Source of the DNA: Melastoma dodecandrum
Lineage: Eukaryota; Streptophyta; Magnoliopsida; Myrtales; Melastomataceae
DNA length: 64,000 nucleotides
Assembly: GCA_029817715.1 (NCBI GenBank)
Contig: JARUPY010000189.1
Span: 496,001 to 560,000 of the forward strand
Reading direction: 5' to 3'
Positions 1 to 14,160 of this stretch are shown piece by piece. The notes beneath the pieces are model-generated. The model searched no databases and had not been told where the DNA came from. It saw only the letters and a list, made by a program, of their open reading frames with translations. Both the position numbers and the translations under genes were made by a program. Every line of letters begins with the position of its first letter. Position 1 is the stretch's first letter.

Positions 1-1052
1 CAGGCAATCACTCCACTCATCGAGTTACGACATAAGAATGTGTTTTTACACTAACGTGGATCCTATTACCTATTTCAAAGAAGAGGGAGGCAACCATTCC
101 GATCAATTGTTGCAGTCGCATCAGGCAGGCTGATGAGCAGCTGGAATGGAAGCAACCATAGGTCGGTCAGCCAGACCCCTTTGAACAACAAACTACTTCC
201 TAGAAAGAATCTACTCGTAATTGAAGATGGCAGGGCAACGCCTGGAGGAGGACAACAGTTTTTGTGCTTATGACTGGTTATAAGGCTCATGTTGTTTAGA
301 TAAATGCAATTAGTTGACAACGCCAGCCTTGAGTATCACATCATCCGGCACAGCAACAGAAAGTGAATGGCCAGCGACGTTGTAGGACCAACACGCTCAG
401 GACATCTCAGTAGCCATTAGTGCCCTCCTTACACAACTCACACAAAGAAGCTTCCATCGCATGGTAAACAAAGGAGGAACTTAATCTCAAACATTAAAAT
501 CATTTACCACAAAGGCAGAAGAGAAAACCGGTAGGGAATTGAACTCCTATGACATAACTACTTGCAAAGCTAGCATGGGATACAACAAAAAAGCTAACAT
601 ACAGAAACTCCCATAATGCCTAAAAACACCCATTATCCACGCATTCAGTAGTGTAACAAGGGGGCCTATATCAACTCAACTTGACCTGGACTATAAGAGG
701 GCCTCCATTTTCAGCTACCAAAAGATTTCTAATGTTAACTGTGGGCGCAACTATCCATGTTCATTATCAGGGGATATCATCATCATTCAGAAGAAAGCAC
801 CAGAAGTGTAGACCTTCGAATTTTGGGCATTCTGCCATTCCTTCTCTCCCTTCATTTCTTTAAATCATTACACAAATGGCCTATACAAATTACCTAATCT
901 GGGTTGCATTTTTTCTCAACTTTTAATCACCAGTAATCCTGGGAAATTTCTTTTCTTTTAGGTTGCACGTCTGCGATAGAGACATATTGACAAAAAGGCA
1001 GATCACACTGTGAATCAACCGATTAAACATTGAAAAAGGTGATTAATACCAC
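1..1052. other. 3' flank of the dentin-sialophosphoprotein-like gene
   Basis: No supported gene. The stretch lies downstream of the minus-strand stop codon at 1053-1055 and probably includes that gene's 3' untranslated region near the stop. Short open frames here (for example 75-320 on minus) have no recognisable domain and no splice partner, so they are treated as chance. Confidence 0.5.
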
Positions 1053-4000
1053 TCACAGGGAAAGACACTGTATTCTGTCTGGTAGATTCCTTGGCATCGG
1101 GAGAGCAGTGACGTATCTTTGGGGACAGAATTTTAAGAGACTTGCTGCAGCATCCGATGATGATGTCATTCCCATACCCTCAGCATGTCCCCGACCGTGG
1201 AACTTGGCAAAACGATTAATGATCGACAATTTTTCCAGATCTTGGCCTTCTGTTCTCAAGTCAGCGATGAAAAATTTTCTATCCAGTCTGCAAGTAAACA
1301 AGAAGACACATTGTTAATTTCACAATGAATAAACGCCAAACACTTGGCAACTATAGAAGAAGAAGCCACCTTGACAATTCATTTTCCAGAGTTCTTGTTT
1401 TTCCAACCAAATATTCAACTGCCTTCGTCAAATTCTGATCATCTTTCTTCTCTGACACTTCAGGCGCCTCAGCAATCCTATAGTATGTCAGCCAAAAAAA
1501 AAAAACAACACTGAACGACCAACTAACAAGAGAGACTACAAACTGCACCACAACTTGGAAGCAATTCTTACATTTTCTCATCATCTGAATGCACACTAGG
1601 ATTAGCATTGGTGAATGAAATCCAGTTGCATGCATCACCCAGAGTTTTCCTCGTAACACAGTAAACTAGATTCTCAACATTAACCATTGCATCTCCACAG
1701 AGAAATGCCGCTGGTGATGGTTGAAGAAGCAATTGCATGAGTTGCGTAGACAGCAGCAGCCTTCTCCTTGGTTTCATTGCGGAAGCCCCACCTTCAATAC
1801 TATCACTTTCATTATCAACCTGTCAAACATAATAACCAACATCATTTCCAAATATAAGGCAATCCAAACAAACTTCGGATAATGATGTTAAGCCAAGAAT
1901 GAATCTGAACTAGACTAGAGCAGGCACACCTTCTCAGCAAGCCTATTGCAAGCTTTGGCCCATTCAACTTCAGCCTCGCTGCGAACATTGTAAACATGAC
2001 AAACCTTGATTAGCGCGTGTGCATGAATTTAAACTGGCTGCAAAACCACAAAATAGAAATAAGTGATCAAGGGAATAGAAAAATACCCCATTTCTTGAAC
2101 CGCCCCACTGCCATCGATTACTTCCTTATGCCAAGATAGATTTTCCGGCACCTTACTCTTCCTCTTCCTTGATGGCCAAAGGAAGTTCGGACCTCTAGCT
2201 TCTAAAGGAGGTAAATGATCTGACAAGGCTCGCCCACCTGTCATTGCTGAAGGAGTAGAACAGTCCAAAAGGTTACCAACAGTATTAACTGCCAAGACCG
2301 CTTGAGGCACGACAGCGCTACTGTGAATCTGAACGGCATCGGCAGATTTATGGAAAATTGCAGGCTGTTGCATAGATTTCAAAAGAGCCATCTTCCTTGC
2401 ATCATACACATTATGCATGTTGCCATCAATAATATTTCCATACTGCTCAAACCCTGCAGGTGCCATTGAGCTACCCCGCAAGTCAACTTTGGAGAATGCA
2501 CCAGTGTCGAGTGAAGCCATGCTTATACCTTGATTATCCCCAGATCTGTTAGCAAAATGTAGCATCTCAGAATCCACCCTATGAATGCTGGATGATTCGA
2601 CCGGCACACAACTATTGCCAGACAAGGTTTTCCCAGCTTCCAGAGCTACTGACTGCGAGTCCGAACTACTATCCAGACCCTTCAATCTTTTCATGACACG
2701 AACATCAAGATCGCCATCATAGGTTTTAAAAGGGTGCACTTGGTGTAATAACGAATTTCTAGGCCTCAAAACATCAAAAGCTTCAACATTTCCTTGTTTA
2801 CCGGAAGAAGAGGGAGGCACATCAGAGAGAGGCTTCAACAAAGTTTCTTTGTCACGCATTGCAGTTTCCGAAGGGCCAGTAATCTCTGAAGAAGGTTCCT
2901 TCACAGTGTAATTCTCCCCATCAAACCGCCGCACCTTTACACGTTCATTGGACTCAGAAGGACCCTGTCCTCCATTCTGCAAATCCCCACTATCACATTT
3001 CCGCAGTTCAGAAGAATTCATATCCACTCTGTTACTATACTTGGGTCCAACATCTACCAAGCCCATTGTACTGTTTCCAGGGATTGCACTTAGCAAGTGT
3101 TGCTGATTTGAAGTGGCCATCCATGCATCTGGCAACACTCTTGAAAATGGAGCCTGTCCAGGAAAACTTAAGGCGGCAGAGGATTGCGAAGTTGGGAACT
3201 GCTGAGGCGGGAAAGCAGAATGCATCTGATTTACAATGCCTAAATCCGCTTTTGCAGGAACACTTGAAGCACTAGTAGGAATATTTGGGGCGCCTGGCAA
3301 ATCAGACTGAATAAACTCTGTTCTCTCATGAGAAGTATCAATGAAATTAGAATGTGCCGGAATCTGGTTAGACAATGCAGTCACGGACTGCGAGGGTCCA
3401 ACAATTGCATTAGCACTGGTATCAAGTTGATTTGGAGGACGGTTCCTTGTAAAGGGAAACCCAGAAGAAAAAGGCCCAGAAAAACCTCCCTGTAGATTAC
3501 GTGTTGGCGTATTACTAGTGATCTGCCCAGAAGAACCGACAATGTTGCCACAGTCTGTTGCTGGAGTTTCCCTCAACGAAGACAGGGACTGAATGGAAGA
3601 AGTGGAGACAAATACGCTATGATCCATTTCCCCTTGGGACAAGGAATGGCTCCCAGGAAGAGTTAAGGGGTTTTGAGAAGGTGATACACGATTGAAATTC
3701 TGCAATCGTGGAGAAGGAGGTGCCAATTGAAGATTGAAACCTTTAGAAGCCAGAAAATGATTTCGCTGGAAGTGACCCACTGATCCATCAGAAGTTTCAG
3801 CTTCAATATTCTCATTGCGCTCCGACGAACTCAAATGAGAGCTGACTCCAGGTTCCCTTGATTGATCCACCTTGTTAAGAAGCTCCAGCATGTTTGGACT
3901 GTATAAGAAACCAGTAACTTGTCATAAAACAGCATGATGAAAGTACAAGAAGTTGACCGAATGGATCTCTGAAATCCAAAATTCACTTAGAATCTCAATT

Positions 4001-6872
4001 AAGATGACATAATCTGCATCAACAAATGTATGATAAAGCCTTCACAATCAAATTATCATCTACCTTGATTGAACATTTTTGCATGAAGCAAAAACACTGC
4101 CAGAGAGATTTTCAGATGCATAAACTGACATGCCTCCTAGAGCAGCCTCTGTACCTCTAGAGTCTACCTGAAACTAAGAGAATGACCAATTAAATATGTC
4201 AGCAAGATTTCATCTCAAAGATCCACCCACAACCGACTAAATTATCAAGGGGACAGAAAACAGACACATCACCTTTTCTGAGGACATGGGAGTTGCATCA
4301 GCACTCCCAATCAATCTAGGATGGCCAAATCCTCTTGTTTGTGAAATAATAGTTTTTGTGGCAACTTGTTTGATTCCAAAAGGCGATTCCATGTCTGTAT
4401 CAACATTGCCCATAGGGTGATACTGAAACTTACGGATTGTAGTAGGTTTTTGGATTCCCTCGCCAGATTGATTTGGCAAGCACCTGGGTAGATTGGAGGC
4501 TCCTCCAGCATCTAACCACGTATGCTCTCTGTCAGCACCAGCTGTCATTTTATTTGCAGAATTTAGATGGAAGGCACCACTGAAGTTCCTCTTGGTTTCA
4601 TGTCCTCTCTCGTACCTATCATTGTTTCCCGAAGATTCTGCGGTTAGAGCATTTCTGTTCTCTGGAATCCCTTTGATATTCATTGGAGAACTAGCTGATC
4701 TCCAGAAATCAAAGCCATGATGTCGTGGAAGCTGGTGAGAATCTTCTCCATGAGAAGCAGGGCTACCTGAAGTTGCTAAGCCGGGACTTCTTGAGGACAT
4801 AGTTTGTACATAGTTATCTCCACCCAGATTCCTCGACATCGAATGATCACCTACATTTTTTGATTCTAATGCCTTCCATTTCTTTGGATTCATTATGCTC
4901 GGTTGATGGCCAAAAGAACCCACAGACATCCTTGTCGCTGGTGAATCTAAAGAATTGGTGACACTCATATAGTTTTGAGAACCTTCTAACAACTGGTTTT
5001 GACGGTGGTTACGATCTAACTGCCATCTTGGGGAAGAATCAGCCTGCAGAATTTCGCTTTCTCCATGTAAAAGCCAGAGATCTGATTGCTTAGCTCCAGA
5101 AATACCCGTTATTGTAGCGGTCCTACCATCATTAGATGGCTGCAGAGGTCTTGAACTAGATGAATGGGGATGCATGCTACTACTATTCAAAGCTGACTGC
5201 CTGGGATCATCAGTTAGAGTATTGGGTTGACTTATCTGTACTGTAGTCTCCGCATTCCGTACACTCAGACCACTCCATTCTTCCTGCGTTCCTTGCTTAT
5301 CACTAGATGTTTCTGCAAGAGCAGATTGCATAAGAGCACTCCAACTTCCACTTTGTACACTCGGAAATCCGGCAAGAAAACCTGTACTGTCAGACAAACC
5401 AGTAACTGGGCTTGTTACCATGCCCAAGTTACCCCAGACATTATCATCACCACCAAACAAGATCCTTTCTTCAGTTGGATCCAGGGTTGCCTCATTCTGA
5501 GGGGCGGGCGATGCCGAAGTATTCCTTTCAGGGGTTCCAGAATAGCCACCATATGTCTGCCTCCCTTCAATTTCTGCCATGGAAGCATTTTTCTGGGGGG
5601 AACTGGCATGCCGGAAAACGTCAGAATTGAACAGGGCATTTGAATGACTAGCATTAGCAACCTGTTTCGGTACCAAAGCGCCATTTTGGACATGAAACTG
5701 GTCAGATGATGCAAAAAAATTGCCTAGCATTGAAGTGGCACCAGAAGGCATCCTCCGCAGGGTAGAATTCTGCAGCTTAGAATTATGAATTGATCTCGAT
5801 TTAGAGAGAGGAATCCCTAGAGGGGACGGGTCATCATGTTGATAATTTGGGCCCATAACATGAAATGCTTGACCATGTTGAGGGGACATCATGAGCCCAC
5901 CGGGAGATCCTTGGGCAACAGATGATGTACCTTGCTGTAGCCGATTGGAGTTGCTTGCACCAAATCCATGTTGCCATGAATTGTTAGATGTATCGTTCAC
6001 GGGGATACCATTGAGAGGCATAGCAGGCTTCTCAATGGAAGAAAATTGATTTAGCGAACCTTGCTGCTGTAGCTGATGCCTTTGGACATCTTGCAATTGC
6101 TTGAGCATAACTTGCTGCTGCAACAGATGCACATCATTTACATTGGTCTGTTGTCCATGAAGAAATTTCGACGCTTCAGGACGCGGAGTCGTTGCTGGCT
6201 CCCGGGCACCGAAAAAGTCCAAGTTCACTGCTGCATCAGGATTGAGCATCTTTGCTGGGACTCTCTGAACCTCAGAGCCTTTCCCCCGCTGTGAATTCAC
6301 GATGGGGAAGCCCTTAAAAAAATCGTGTTGATCAGGTTCTGAATCCATACCCAAGAAATTGGACTCATTCTGCACCATCGGGAAAACTTGACTCTCCTGG
6401 ACAAATCCATTAAATGGAGACTGCTGGCTTTGAAATGAAGCGCTGGTAAAACCAGGCTTTAGATTAGATTGTGAAATATTCAAACCATGAGCGACGTTAA
6501 ACGAGGCAGTTCCAGGAGGTCCATCAGCATCTGCCACAACAATGACGACACAGGAAACTTCAATGGAGAATAAAACTCATAATCATAAAAATAAAACTTG
6601 AACATCGCTACCAGCTACAAACGAAAACTATCGACACAACATGGAGAACAACAACTGAGAGACCAGAGAGTACAGCCACCTGACTGGAGCATGGTCGCAT
6701 TCCTATTAGTGGAAATAAAAGGATAACCACTTTGTCTTTGGTTCCCTGCCAAGCGATTGTCATTTAACATTGGCCAGCTCCTCTCAATAACCTCAAAGCG
6801 GCCTTGACCTTGAGAGAAACTCTCTTGGCAAAAAAAATTGTGATCTCGGTCTCCTACTCCGTTGCCAGGCAT
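1053..6872 (-). CDS. Large low-complexity nuclear-type plant protein (dentin sialophosphoprotein-like family)
   Basis: Eight coding exons on minus: 6872-6680, 6530-4273, 4167-4064, 3898-2087, 1978-1930, 1819-1572, 1477-1370 and 1287-1053. All junctions are GT-AG, frame is kept throughout, and the sum is 5007 nt (1668 residues). The start MPGNGVGDRDHNFF, with a nearby RSWPMLNDN block, matches the N-terminus I recall for plant proteins annotated 'dentin sialophosphoprotein-like'. The two long central exons encode Ser/Asn/Gln-rich, probably disordered sequence. The short 3' exons encode a better-structured tail (positions about 1440-1668) that includes a KPRRRL basic patch. No catalytic motif is visible and the molecular role is not known to me. 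The long open frame beginning near 6537 starts at a GTG inside an intron and is not a true start. A 5' leader intron (about 7907 to 6898) is plausible but unproven. The gene is divergent from VIP4. Confidence 0.85.
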
Positions 6873-8499
6873 AGGCAGATTACTTTACTACTCCTCCAAG
6901 CAATTGAGAGCGAGTTTGATACAATGCGATCACGTGGCCTCCACAATATCCCAATCGGCCAATGCTGCAAAGCACATCATAATTGACTAATGATAAACCA
7001 CTAGACACAAGTTCATGTCAATTTCAATTATTATCTTTTGTCAATCGACGAGTTATCCCACAAATGAACCCAGGCTAAAGTCATTCTCACGTCAGAAATT
7101 GTCAAAGGATCACAACAACTGCGAAAGCAAAACTAGTGCCAGTTAGGAAACATAAGCATCCTACTTGTCGAAAATATACTATTAAGTGGCCCATGACAAT
7201 GCCAACAACCAGCAAGAATGGATACACAAAACCAAAAATGTGAGCACACAAATCTTTCTGAAAATCCTCCTTACTTTCAGAAAAATTAGAAGGAAAGTAG
7301 TTTTTTCAGAGAATTTCTAAAGGACGCCTCATTTCACACATGTTAATCATACAACAATAAGCGTTCAGACATGAGAACACCTGAGCTGCTTAGTTTACCA
7401 AACAATCACAAAATAGAGCAAAAAAGTGTTCCTCCTTCAAGATCTCCTGGACTATCAAAGAGGCAATCTCAACATCATCGCACCCCCTCCTTTGCTTTTC
7501 TACTCTCTGGAAATAAAACCACAAAAAAAGCTGCCATGCAATAGCATTTTTTTAGCAGAATGTACAGAGCATCCTATCCTTCATTGCCAAAACCCTCCAT
7601 AAACCCACACCCGCATACACCCCCACCAAATGAAATTATCCAGCACCCGAACATCGACCCAACTGTAACAACTCCCTGGAACAAAACTAGAAGATCTCAA
7701 CACCACAACAATGAGCAAGCCAGAAAATCTATCAATTCCCACCACATCCAACCAAAAGACATCAATAGACACCATCGAACCCTAAAACGAGCTGGAAACA
7801 CCAGCTTCATACCCTCGGGCCCCGAACCCCCCTCCCCGGGAAAACCCACCAACACACGCAGAATGCCAGCTGACCCAGCTAAATTGGAACTATCCGGAAA
7901 CCAAAAACCTTCCAAGAAAAAAGCAAAATGGGAGGTCTCCAGGAGGCTCACATGGAAGGTGAAGGTCAGGTTGAAGGTCAAAATCAGGCGGATTTGCTGC
8001 GGGGACTGGGGGGATTTAGGGTTCCAGGGGAGCTCAATTGGGATCGATAACGAAGGAAGAGAGTAGGGACGGAAGCAGAGGACAGTGTGCGAACTTTCCA
8101 ACGAATGGGAGGTGGTGAGAAGAGAAAATGGAAGGCAAGGCAAGGCAAGGCAAGCATGGCATCACAACGGGGGAAAGACGAGGAAGGCAGGCAGGTGGCA
8201 AAGCTGTAGGTTTTAGGTTCCGGTTCGGGTTCGGGGGTTCCTCCCGAAGCTCCGGTCCGAGGGGTTGGTTCGGGAGGGGGGGGGGGGTACGGGACGCAAC
8301 TAGGGGTAAAATGAAACTTCCACATTAATTTAAAATGTTTTCAGTAATAAAGCGAAATATCAGGCCCCTTCCTTCGTCCGTTCCAGATAAGTGGTTTTCC
8401 TTTTTGTATTTTTCCCTCGGCGACCCAAGAACTTATCGAGGGTTGGCGGCAATCGGAGGAAGAGGAGAAGATCCGGGGAAGGTAGTAGTTGGGGGAGAG
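6873..8499. promoter_or_regulatory. Divergent promoter and leader region between two genes
   Basis: It holds the 5' leader of the minus-strand gene and the VIP4 leader. The minus-strand leader probably contains an intron, with a possible donor near 7908 and acceptor near 6897. A run of four GGCAA units lies at about 8133-8153, and a G10 tract near 8278-8287. No credible protein-coding ORF is seen; the open frames at 7560-8066 and 7697-8143 overlap antisense and lack family signals. Confidence 0.45.
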
Positions 8500-11400
8500 A
8501 TGGGAGGAGAAGAGAAGAGGCATCAGATGATGCAGAACCTCTTCGGAGATCAATCGGAGGAAGAGGAAGAGGAGGAAGAGGAGGAGGAGGAGGAAGCGGA
8601 TGTCGATTCCGAGCATGAGTCAAACCCTCACCCTCCTCCCCACTACCTCTCCGTAATTACAAGGATTCCCTTGTCCCCCTCTTTTTTTGGTCGTTTAGCT
8701 GAGGGTGGTTTGATTTTGTCGGCGTTTTTTGAGGGTCGGGATAATTTCTAGGGTTTCTGGTTGCGATTGTTGTCCCTAGGGGTTTCATGAATGTTGTTAT
8801 TATTGTTATTGTTGCGGTTGGGTTGTCTTGGCGTTTATTTTCTGGTTTTAAATGTCTAGGATGAAGCGGGAGGACTGGGACCAGAGGGCGAAGGGGAGAT
8901 CGACGTGGAGGGTCATGGAGAGGTGGATGTGGAGAGTGAAGGCGATGACCCAGATAGGGATGTTGAGCCAGAGGCTGATCCCATTGAAAGTGAGGGTGAA
9001 AGGGATCAAAGTTCTGAGGAGGTGATAGCCGGTGAACAGGAAGGAAGACAGAGGAAGGAGTCAGACAGCGATGAGAAAGAAGAGTATGGTCAAAGAATGG
9101 CCACTAGCCGGAGAAGGGACGTGATTGAAAGCGGATCGGAGAGGTCTGAGGATCACCTCTATCTTGATGATGAAGACGAGGAAGTTGATCAAGGCAAAAG
9201 CCCCAGGTAAAATGTGGTCAATCTTTATGGCTGATGATCTTGGCTTAGCTGGTAGTAGGGGGATTCATCTGGTTTTATGGGCTGCTCCCAAGTTTTATGT
9301 TTTTATGTCCGGGTAAATGCAGACAGCAAAGCTAGCTTAACTTCCTTGTGTTGATGGCTATCGATCATTTTACCATTATAAAGTTAAAGATGCATCTCGT
9401 ATTTTATTTGTTGACTATTATATAGGTTAATTTGCCACATTCTTTTGTTTTTTAAAGAAAGTGTTGTGCTTACCACTGAGTTTAACTTGTTGAAATACTC
9501 TAGCAAGTCACCCAAGGAGGAGGATGAAAATCAACTGCCTAGCTCAGCTCCTGAGATGAGAGATGTGTTTGGGGATTCTGATGAGGAGGAAGAAGAGGGT
9601 GGCTATGTTGTCCAAAATGATGCAGACCGTGACTTATCTGTAAGCAAATTTTGTTTTGTTTCATTACCAATTTCTCCTTTTTCCACTCTATCTTACATAT
9701 TGATGATGCACTTTGATATATATCCTTGTTTCCCGGCAGAGATCCCCCGTGGAAGATGATGGCATTTATGAGAAGGGTTCGAGGCTGGAAGACATGATGC
9801 AGGATGATGAAGCTCTCTATGACTCTGAGGAAGAGCATATTGATGTTAAACCTAAGGAGAAGCCAGTTGGCCCACCCTTAGTGCTAGAAGTCCCGCTGCG
9901 ACCAGCACCAGCTCGTCCACAGAAGGTTTTAGTTCTCCTCTCACTGCGTACTGTTCTGAAAATGACCTGTTGCCTTTGTTCCTTCTTTTAGAATGTGGAC
10001 TAAGAAAAATTCCATTCCTATTTTAGACGGTATTTTATTCTGAAGAACTAGTGGTTTGGATTTGTGCACGTTAGGAACCTGAGGTTCAGGAATCTGATAG
10101 TAGCGACCTGGCGGCAATGTTATATTAAATGTTGAGCTAATTTCTGATTTTTAATATAAGTCCCATTGATGTTCTGCTTCATAGGGTTCTTATTGAGGAG
10201 ATATTTTCCTGTACGCGAATGTTGAAATGTTTGTTCTCGTGCAGATGAACATGATCAAAGTATCTAATATTATGGGCATTGATCCAAAACCTTTTGACCC
10301 AAAGACATACGTTGAGGAAGACACGTTTGTAACGGATGAATCTGGAACAAAGAAGAGGATTCGCTTGGAAAATAATATTGTGCGCTGGAGAAGCTTTAGA
10401 AATCGCGATGGGACCACATCTGTAAGTTTGCTTTTATGATTTGGTGTCTGTTTCTTTTGCTTCTATCCACTTCTGATGTGGTCATCTTCCTTTTTAAGCA
10501 TGTATATTGATGATCCAAGTACGAATTCCCTGAGGGCCGAACTTATTTATGTGTATTCATCTTCATCTCCAATGGTTTGGTTTGGATTGTCTTTTGTAGT
10601 ATGAAAGCAATGCACGCTTTGTGAGATGGTCAGATGGAAGTCTGCAGTTATTGATCGGAAATGAAGTTCTGGACATATCAGTGCAGGATGCTCAGCATGA
10701 ACAAGCTCATCTTTTCTTGAGGCATGGAAAGGTGGTGTACATGTGCATCTTGTTCTTTCCATGATATTTTTGTTTATCGTAAAATGCCATTGCTTGTGAC
10801 ATAGTGTTAAAAAGTTGTTTGCTGACTGCTGTCAACTTCTTTTTTTTTTCCTGAAATTCTCGACCTTGAAGGGGAAATGACTTTGTCTGTTGCATTTTCT
10901 TAGGGGATCCTCCAATCACAAGGAAGAATTATGAAGAAGATGAGATTTATGCCGTCGTCTTTGTCCTCAAATTCGCATAGACTATTGACTGCTCTGGTGG
11001 ACTCGCGTCATAAGAAGGTGTACAAGGTTAAAAATTGTATAACTGACATCGACCCAGAGAGAGAAAAGGAAGAAAAGGAAAAGGTTGGCTCCAAAACTCT
11101 TAGTCTCTTTGCCTCATAAAGCTTTTGTTGCTTCAATCATGACGTAGTGGTTTTATCTCTCAGGCTGCCAGTCAAAGTATAAGAGCTAATTTATTTCTGA
11201 ATAGGAAGAGGGAGAAGGTAAATAAGAAGTATACCCCAACTGTAGACAGAAGGCGGCAGCTATCACCTGGTTTCTTGGAGGACGCTCTTGATGAGGTATA
11301 CTTAATCTTATGATGCCATCTATTTTTAAGTCTGATTAGAATTTGATTCTCATTCCTGAGGGGGATTGGAATTGGTATCTCATGCACAGGTATTGAGAAA

Positions 11401-12390
11401 TCTCTACAATTGGTTGAAAAAGGCTAATATTTTTGTTTGTCCTACCATTTCCACCATCATGCCTTTCATAATTTATTATGTACTTTGATATGACCTTTCC
11501 CAGGAAGAAGAAGCAGATTATTATGAATCTCGTCGCCCCCGACACCGGTTTGAGGAAGACATGGAAATGGAAGCTCGTGCTGAGAGACGCATAATGAATG
11601 CCAAGAAGGTTCTTCCTGTATAATGTCAACCTCTGTTCATTCTCATACTGAATGTTGATCTCACATTCATTATCAATATGTGTTTTGGAGTCCAGGGACC
11701 AAAGGAAGTCCCTCGCAAGTTCTCAACACCTGCTACTAATAAGACATCCAGGCATCCTGTAGAATTCTCAGGAAGTGAGCAGGAAGAGTCTGAATATGAA
11801 AGCTACGGGGATGAAGAAGAGGGGTCACCTGTTCGCAGGAGGGCTGATGAGCCCGAGGACGAGTATGAGGAGGAGGAAGAAGCTGAAGAAGAGAATGATG
11901 GAGATGCGGAAGTTAATGAGGCATCTGAAGAGGAGGAGCCTGAGGTAAGCAGTTTTGGATTTATTCAACCTTTGCTTTTCCTTTCTGTTGAAAAATTCTG
12001 CGCATCTTTCTGAGAATTCGCAATTACTTTAAAGACCATGAAGCCCATTTTTCGCCTTATGGAAAGACCTGAAAGTATAATTCATCTGTAATGAAAGTTT
12101 GGGACCATGAAACTAATCTTCCCCTTGGGTCGGAATTGAGAGGCATGAGTGCTGGAAGTGTCATAATTTTAATTGGACAGACACAGTTTGAGTTCTTTGT
12201 ATTGCAATTGTCAATGTTTCAAATGTGACTGGTTATTTGGTGTCTTGTTGAGGAGCCAAAGCTGAGAGGCAGGGACCATGGGAGTAGCTACAAAAGAAAG
12301 GGGATAGAGTCGGACGAAGACTCTCCTCCAAGGAAGGCTCCCGCCACTCACCGTCGGATGGCCGTGGTTTATGACTCTGATGAGGACTAA
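8500..12390 (+). CDS. VIP4: Paf1 complex subunit Leo1 (VERNALIZATION INDEPENDENCE 4 homologue)
   Basis: Eleven exons: 8500-8652, 8860-9206, 9504-9639, 9740-9925, 10245-10421, 10600-10731, 10904-11083, 11164-11295, 11504-11608, 11696-11944 and 12253-12390. They total 1935 nt (644 residues), close to the family's length. Nearly all introns are phase 0. The N-terminus EKRHQMMQNLFGDQSEEEE is the plant Leo1 signature and runs into a long acidic region. Exons 5-8 hold the Leo1 core, including NIMGIDPKPFDPKTY and FVRWSDGSLQLLIGNE. The tail is acidic and ends in VYDSDED. In established biology Leo1 is a subunit of the nuclear Paf1 complex, which travels with RNA polymerase II and supports H2B ubiquitination and H3K4/K36 methylation. 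In Arabidopsis VIP4 keeps FLC expressed. The start was chosen because it gives the conserved MGGEEKRHQMM beginning; upstream in-frame codons from 8335 lie in the leader. Confidence 0.93.
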
Positions 12391-14160
12391 ACTAAAAGGG
12401 GAGTTCCTGCACCCAGACTTGACCAACAATGATTTCGGTAATAGTATTGTAAATAGTGGGAATTTATTTACAAGGCATTCAGCTCTAGTCCATCGGATGG
12501 CAGCACCAAGTTATAGACATAATTTTTTTGTGATCCTTTTTTTTAGCAAATCTGGGTGGTTACATCTGTGTGAGGGGAAAGGAAAGGACGCTGCCTTTTT
12601 GGTCTTTGTAAAAGCTCAAGATGCCTTTTTCGGTCTACTGACTTACTGACAGGAACAGGAAATCTAGAAAAGCTGGGGAAGGAAAGTAAAAGGACGGTAA
12701 GTACAAATTATGGTGTGGGAAGGTCTTTTGGGTGATGGCAACTTCTTCTTTGTGAATTATTTTAAAATAATAATAATGAAAAAAAAACTTTTGTGGCTGG
12801 TTGAAGTTATGTTCTTTTTGTCCCTTCATAGCATAAAATATTTTATGAAATAATATTTCCTTAACTAGTTTTAAGAAATCTGTAATATGGAGTTTTATTT
12901 CTAAAGAACAAATATCATGTCAATTTCATGATATCATGTCAAGCCCTCTGAAATTGGTGTTATTAACACTGACGTTTTTATGTCCCTAGTAGAGGGAATT
13001 CAGGGTTACTAGTCCCAACAAACAGGGAGTTACTAATCCCGAGTTTTGTCTACTAAGGACATAAAGATGTCACTTCACTAATTTTCCACTTGCTACTCCT
13101 ACTACACATTCAATATTTTAGCTATAAATACACATCGAAATTGATCCATAGTTCAAATGTAACATAAAGCGGTCACCAAACATTTCGAAACAACAAATAC
13201 ATCATAGTTCAAACATGACTTAAACATTGCGATTCAATCAACGTTAGCTTTGTCAGTTGATCCGAATCATCTAGTGGATATTATAAGTACTTCTTTGATT
13301 TTCGAGGAGCCGATGGATTGTATGACGATGATGCTTCCCCGAGCCAAGGAATGAGGTCCATATCTACTATAGTGGGCTCCTCAATAACGTTCGGCGTATA
13401 TTCCTCCTCCTCATGTTGAAGAATAAGTTGATCAAAATTAAACATGCCATCATCTTCAGCTAGTTGGTCATGCTCTTCCTCCAACATATTATCATGTTCA
13501 GCTGCCTGGTGCTCTTCCTCCTATGGCTCATTCTCGACGTCTTCCACCTCATCTTCTTCAATTGGCTACCCTCCTTGAAGTCCAAACAAATGCTTAGGGG
13601 TGAACTCCTTCAAGAAATTATGACTACCACGAGAAAGATCTACTATTTGTTATAATTCGGAGGCGTTGCCTCTCTCAGCATGAAGAGATATGTCCGATAA
13701 CTGTTGCGTATGTGAAAAAGTTAAGTTAGTACATAAATATTGTAACTCACTAAGAAAGTTTATGATTTCCAACTCATCTTCTTCAATTGGAAATAGAAAT
13801 TAGGTTTATAAACATCAATTTATTAGCACTAGTCAAAGAAATATTATTTTAACTGAACTATTTTGTAAAATATTTTAACCGTACGGAAGAAAAATCATTT
13901 CCTAGTATGAGAATTCGAAGCGTCACTAGGAAAAGATTATAGATGGCCAGAAATCGTAATCTAGAAATTTTGGATTATTGAGGCTGCGGAGTTATATCGA
14001 AAATCATTTCCCTTTATATAAAATATATAGAGAAAAAGACGCGCACATTTATCTTTTGAAATTGAAAGGGTTAATTTCGTGAACCGAACATGGATGACAT
14101 AATTGAGGCCCAAGCCCAAGATATAATGTAAATGGGCCTCAGCCCTATGGGCCCAAAACA
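12391..14160. other. Intergenic region with decayed repeat material
   Basis: It contains the VIP4 3' untranslated region (to about 12.8 kb), a small foldback repeat (separate entry) and an acidic 68-residue open frame on minus at 13281-13487. That frame looks like the tail of a degraded longer protein but matches no family I can name. The remainder is AT-rich with nothing recognised. Confidence 0.45.
12964..13079. repeat. Small foldback (MITE-like) repeat
   Basis: The left arm contains TTTTATGTCCCTAGTAGA and GGGTTACTAGTCCC. The right arm contains the reverse complement with a few changes, GGGAGTTACTAATCCC and TCTACTAAGGACATAAAG. The two arms face each other across about 10 bases. No ORF is present. 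It looks like a degraded miniature inverted-repeat element; no target-site duplication was identified with confidence. Confidence 0.5.

Noticed and set aside
2029..3891. Independent 620-residue gene
   Set aside because: Frame and phase join it to exon 3 upstream and exon 5 downstream; it is exon 4 of the same gene.
4237..6537. Long open frame taken as a separate 766-residue gene
   Set aside because: It begins at a GTG within an intron and its 3' end runs past a GT donor at 4272; it is exon 2 of the eight-exon gene.
8341..8623. Leucine- and proline-rich minus ORFs near the VIP4 start
   Set aside because: They are the complement of the GAG/GAA acidic codon run in VIP4 exon 1.
13281..13487. 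Functional small acidic protein
   Set aside because: No promoter, family match or splice context; it sits in decayed repeat-like DNA.
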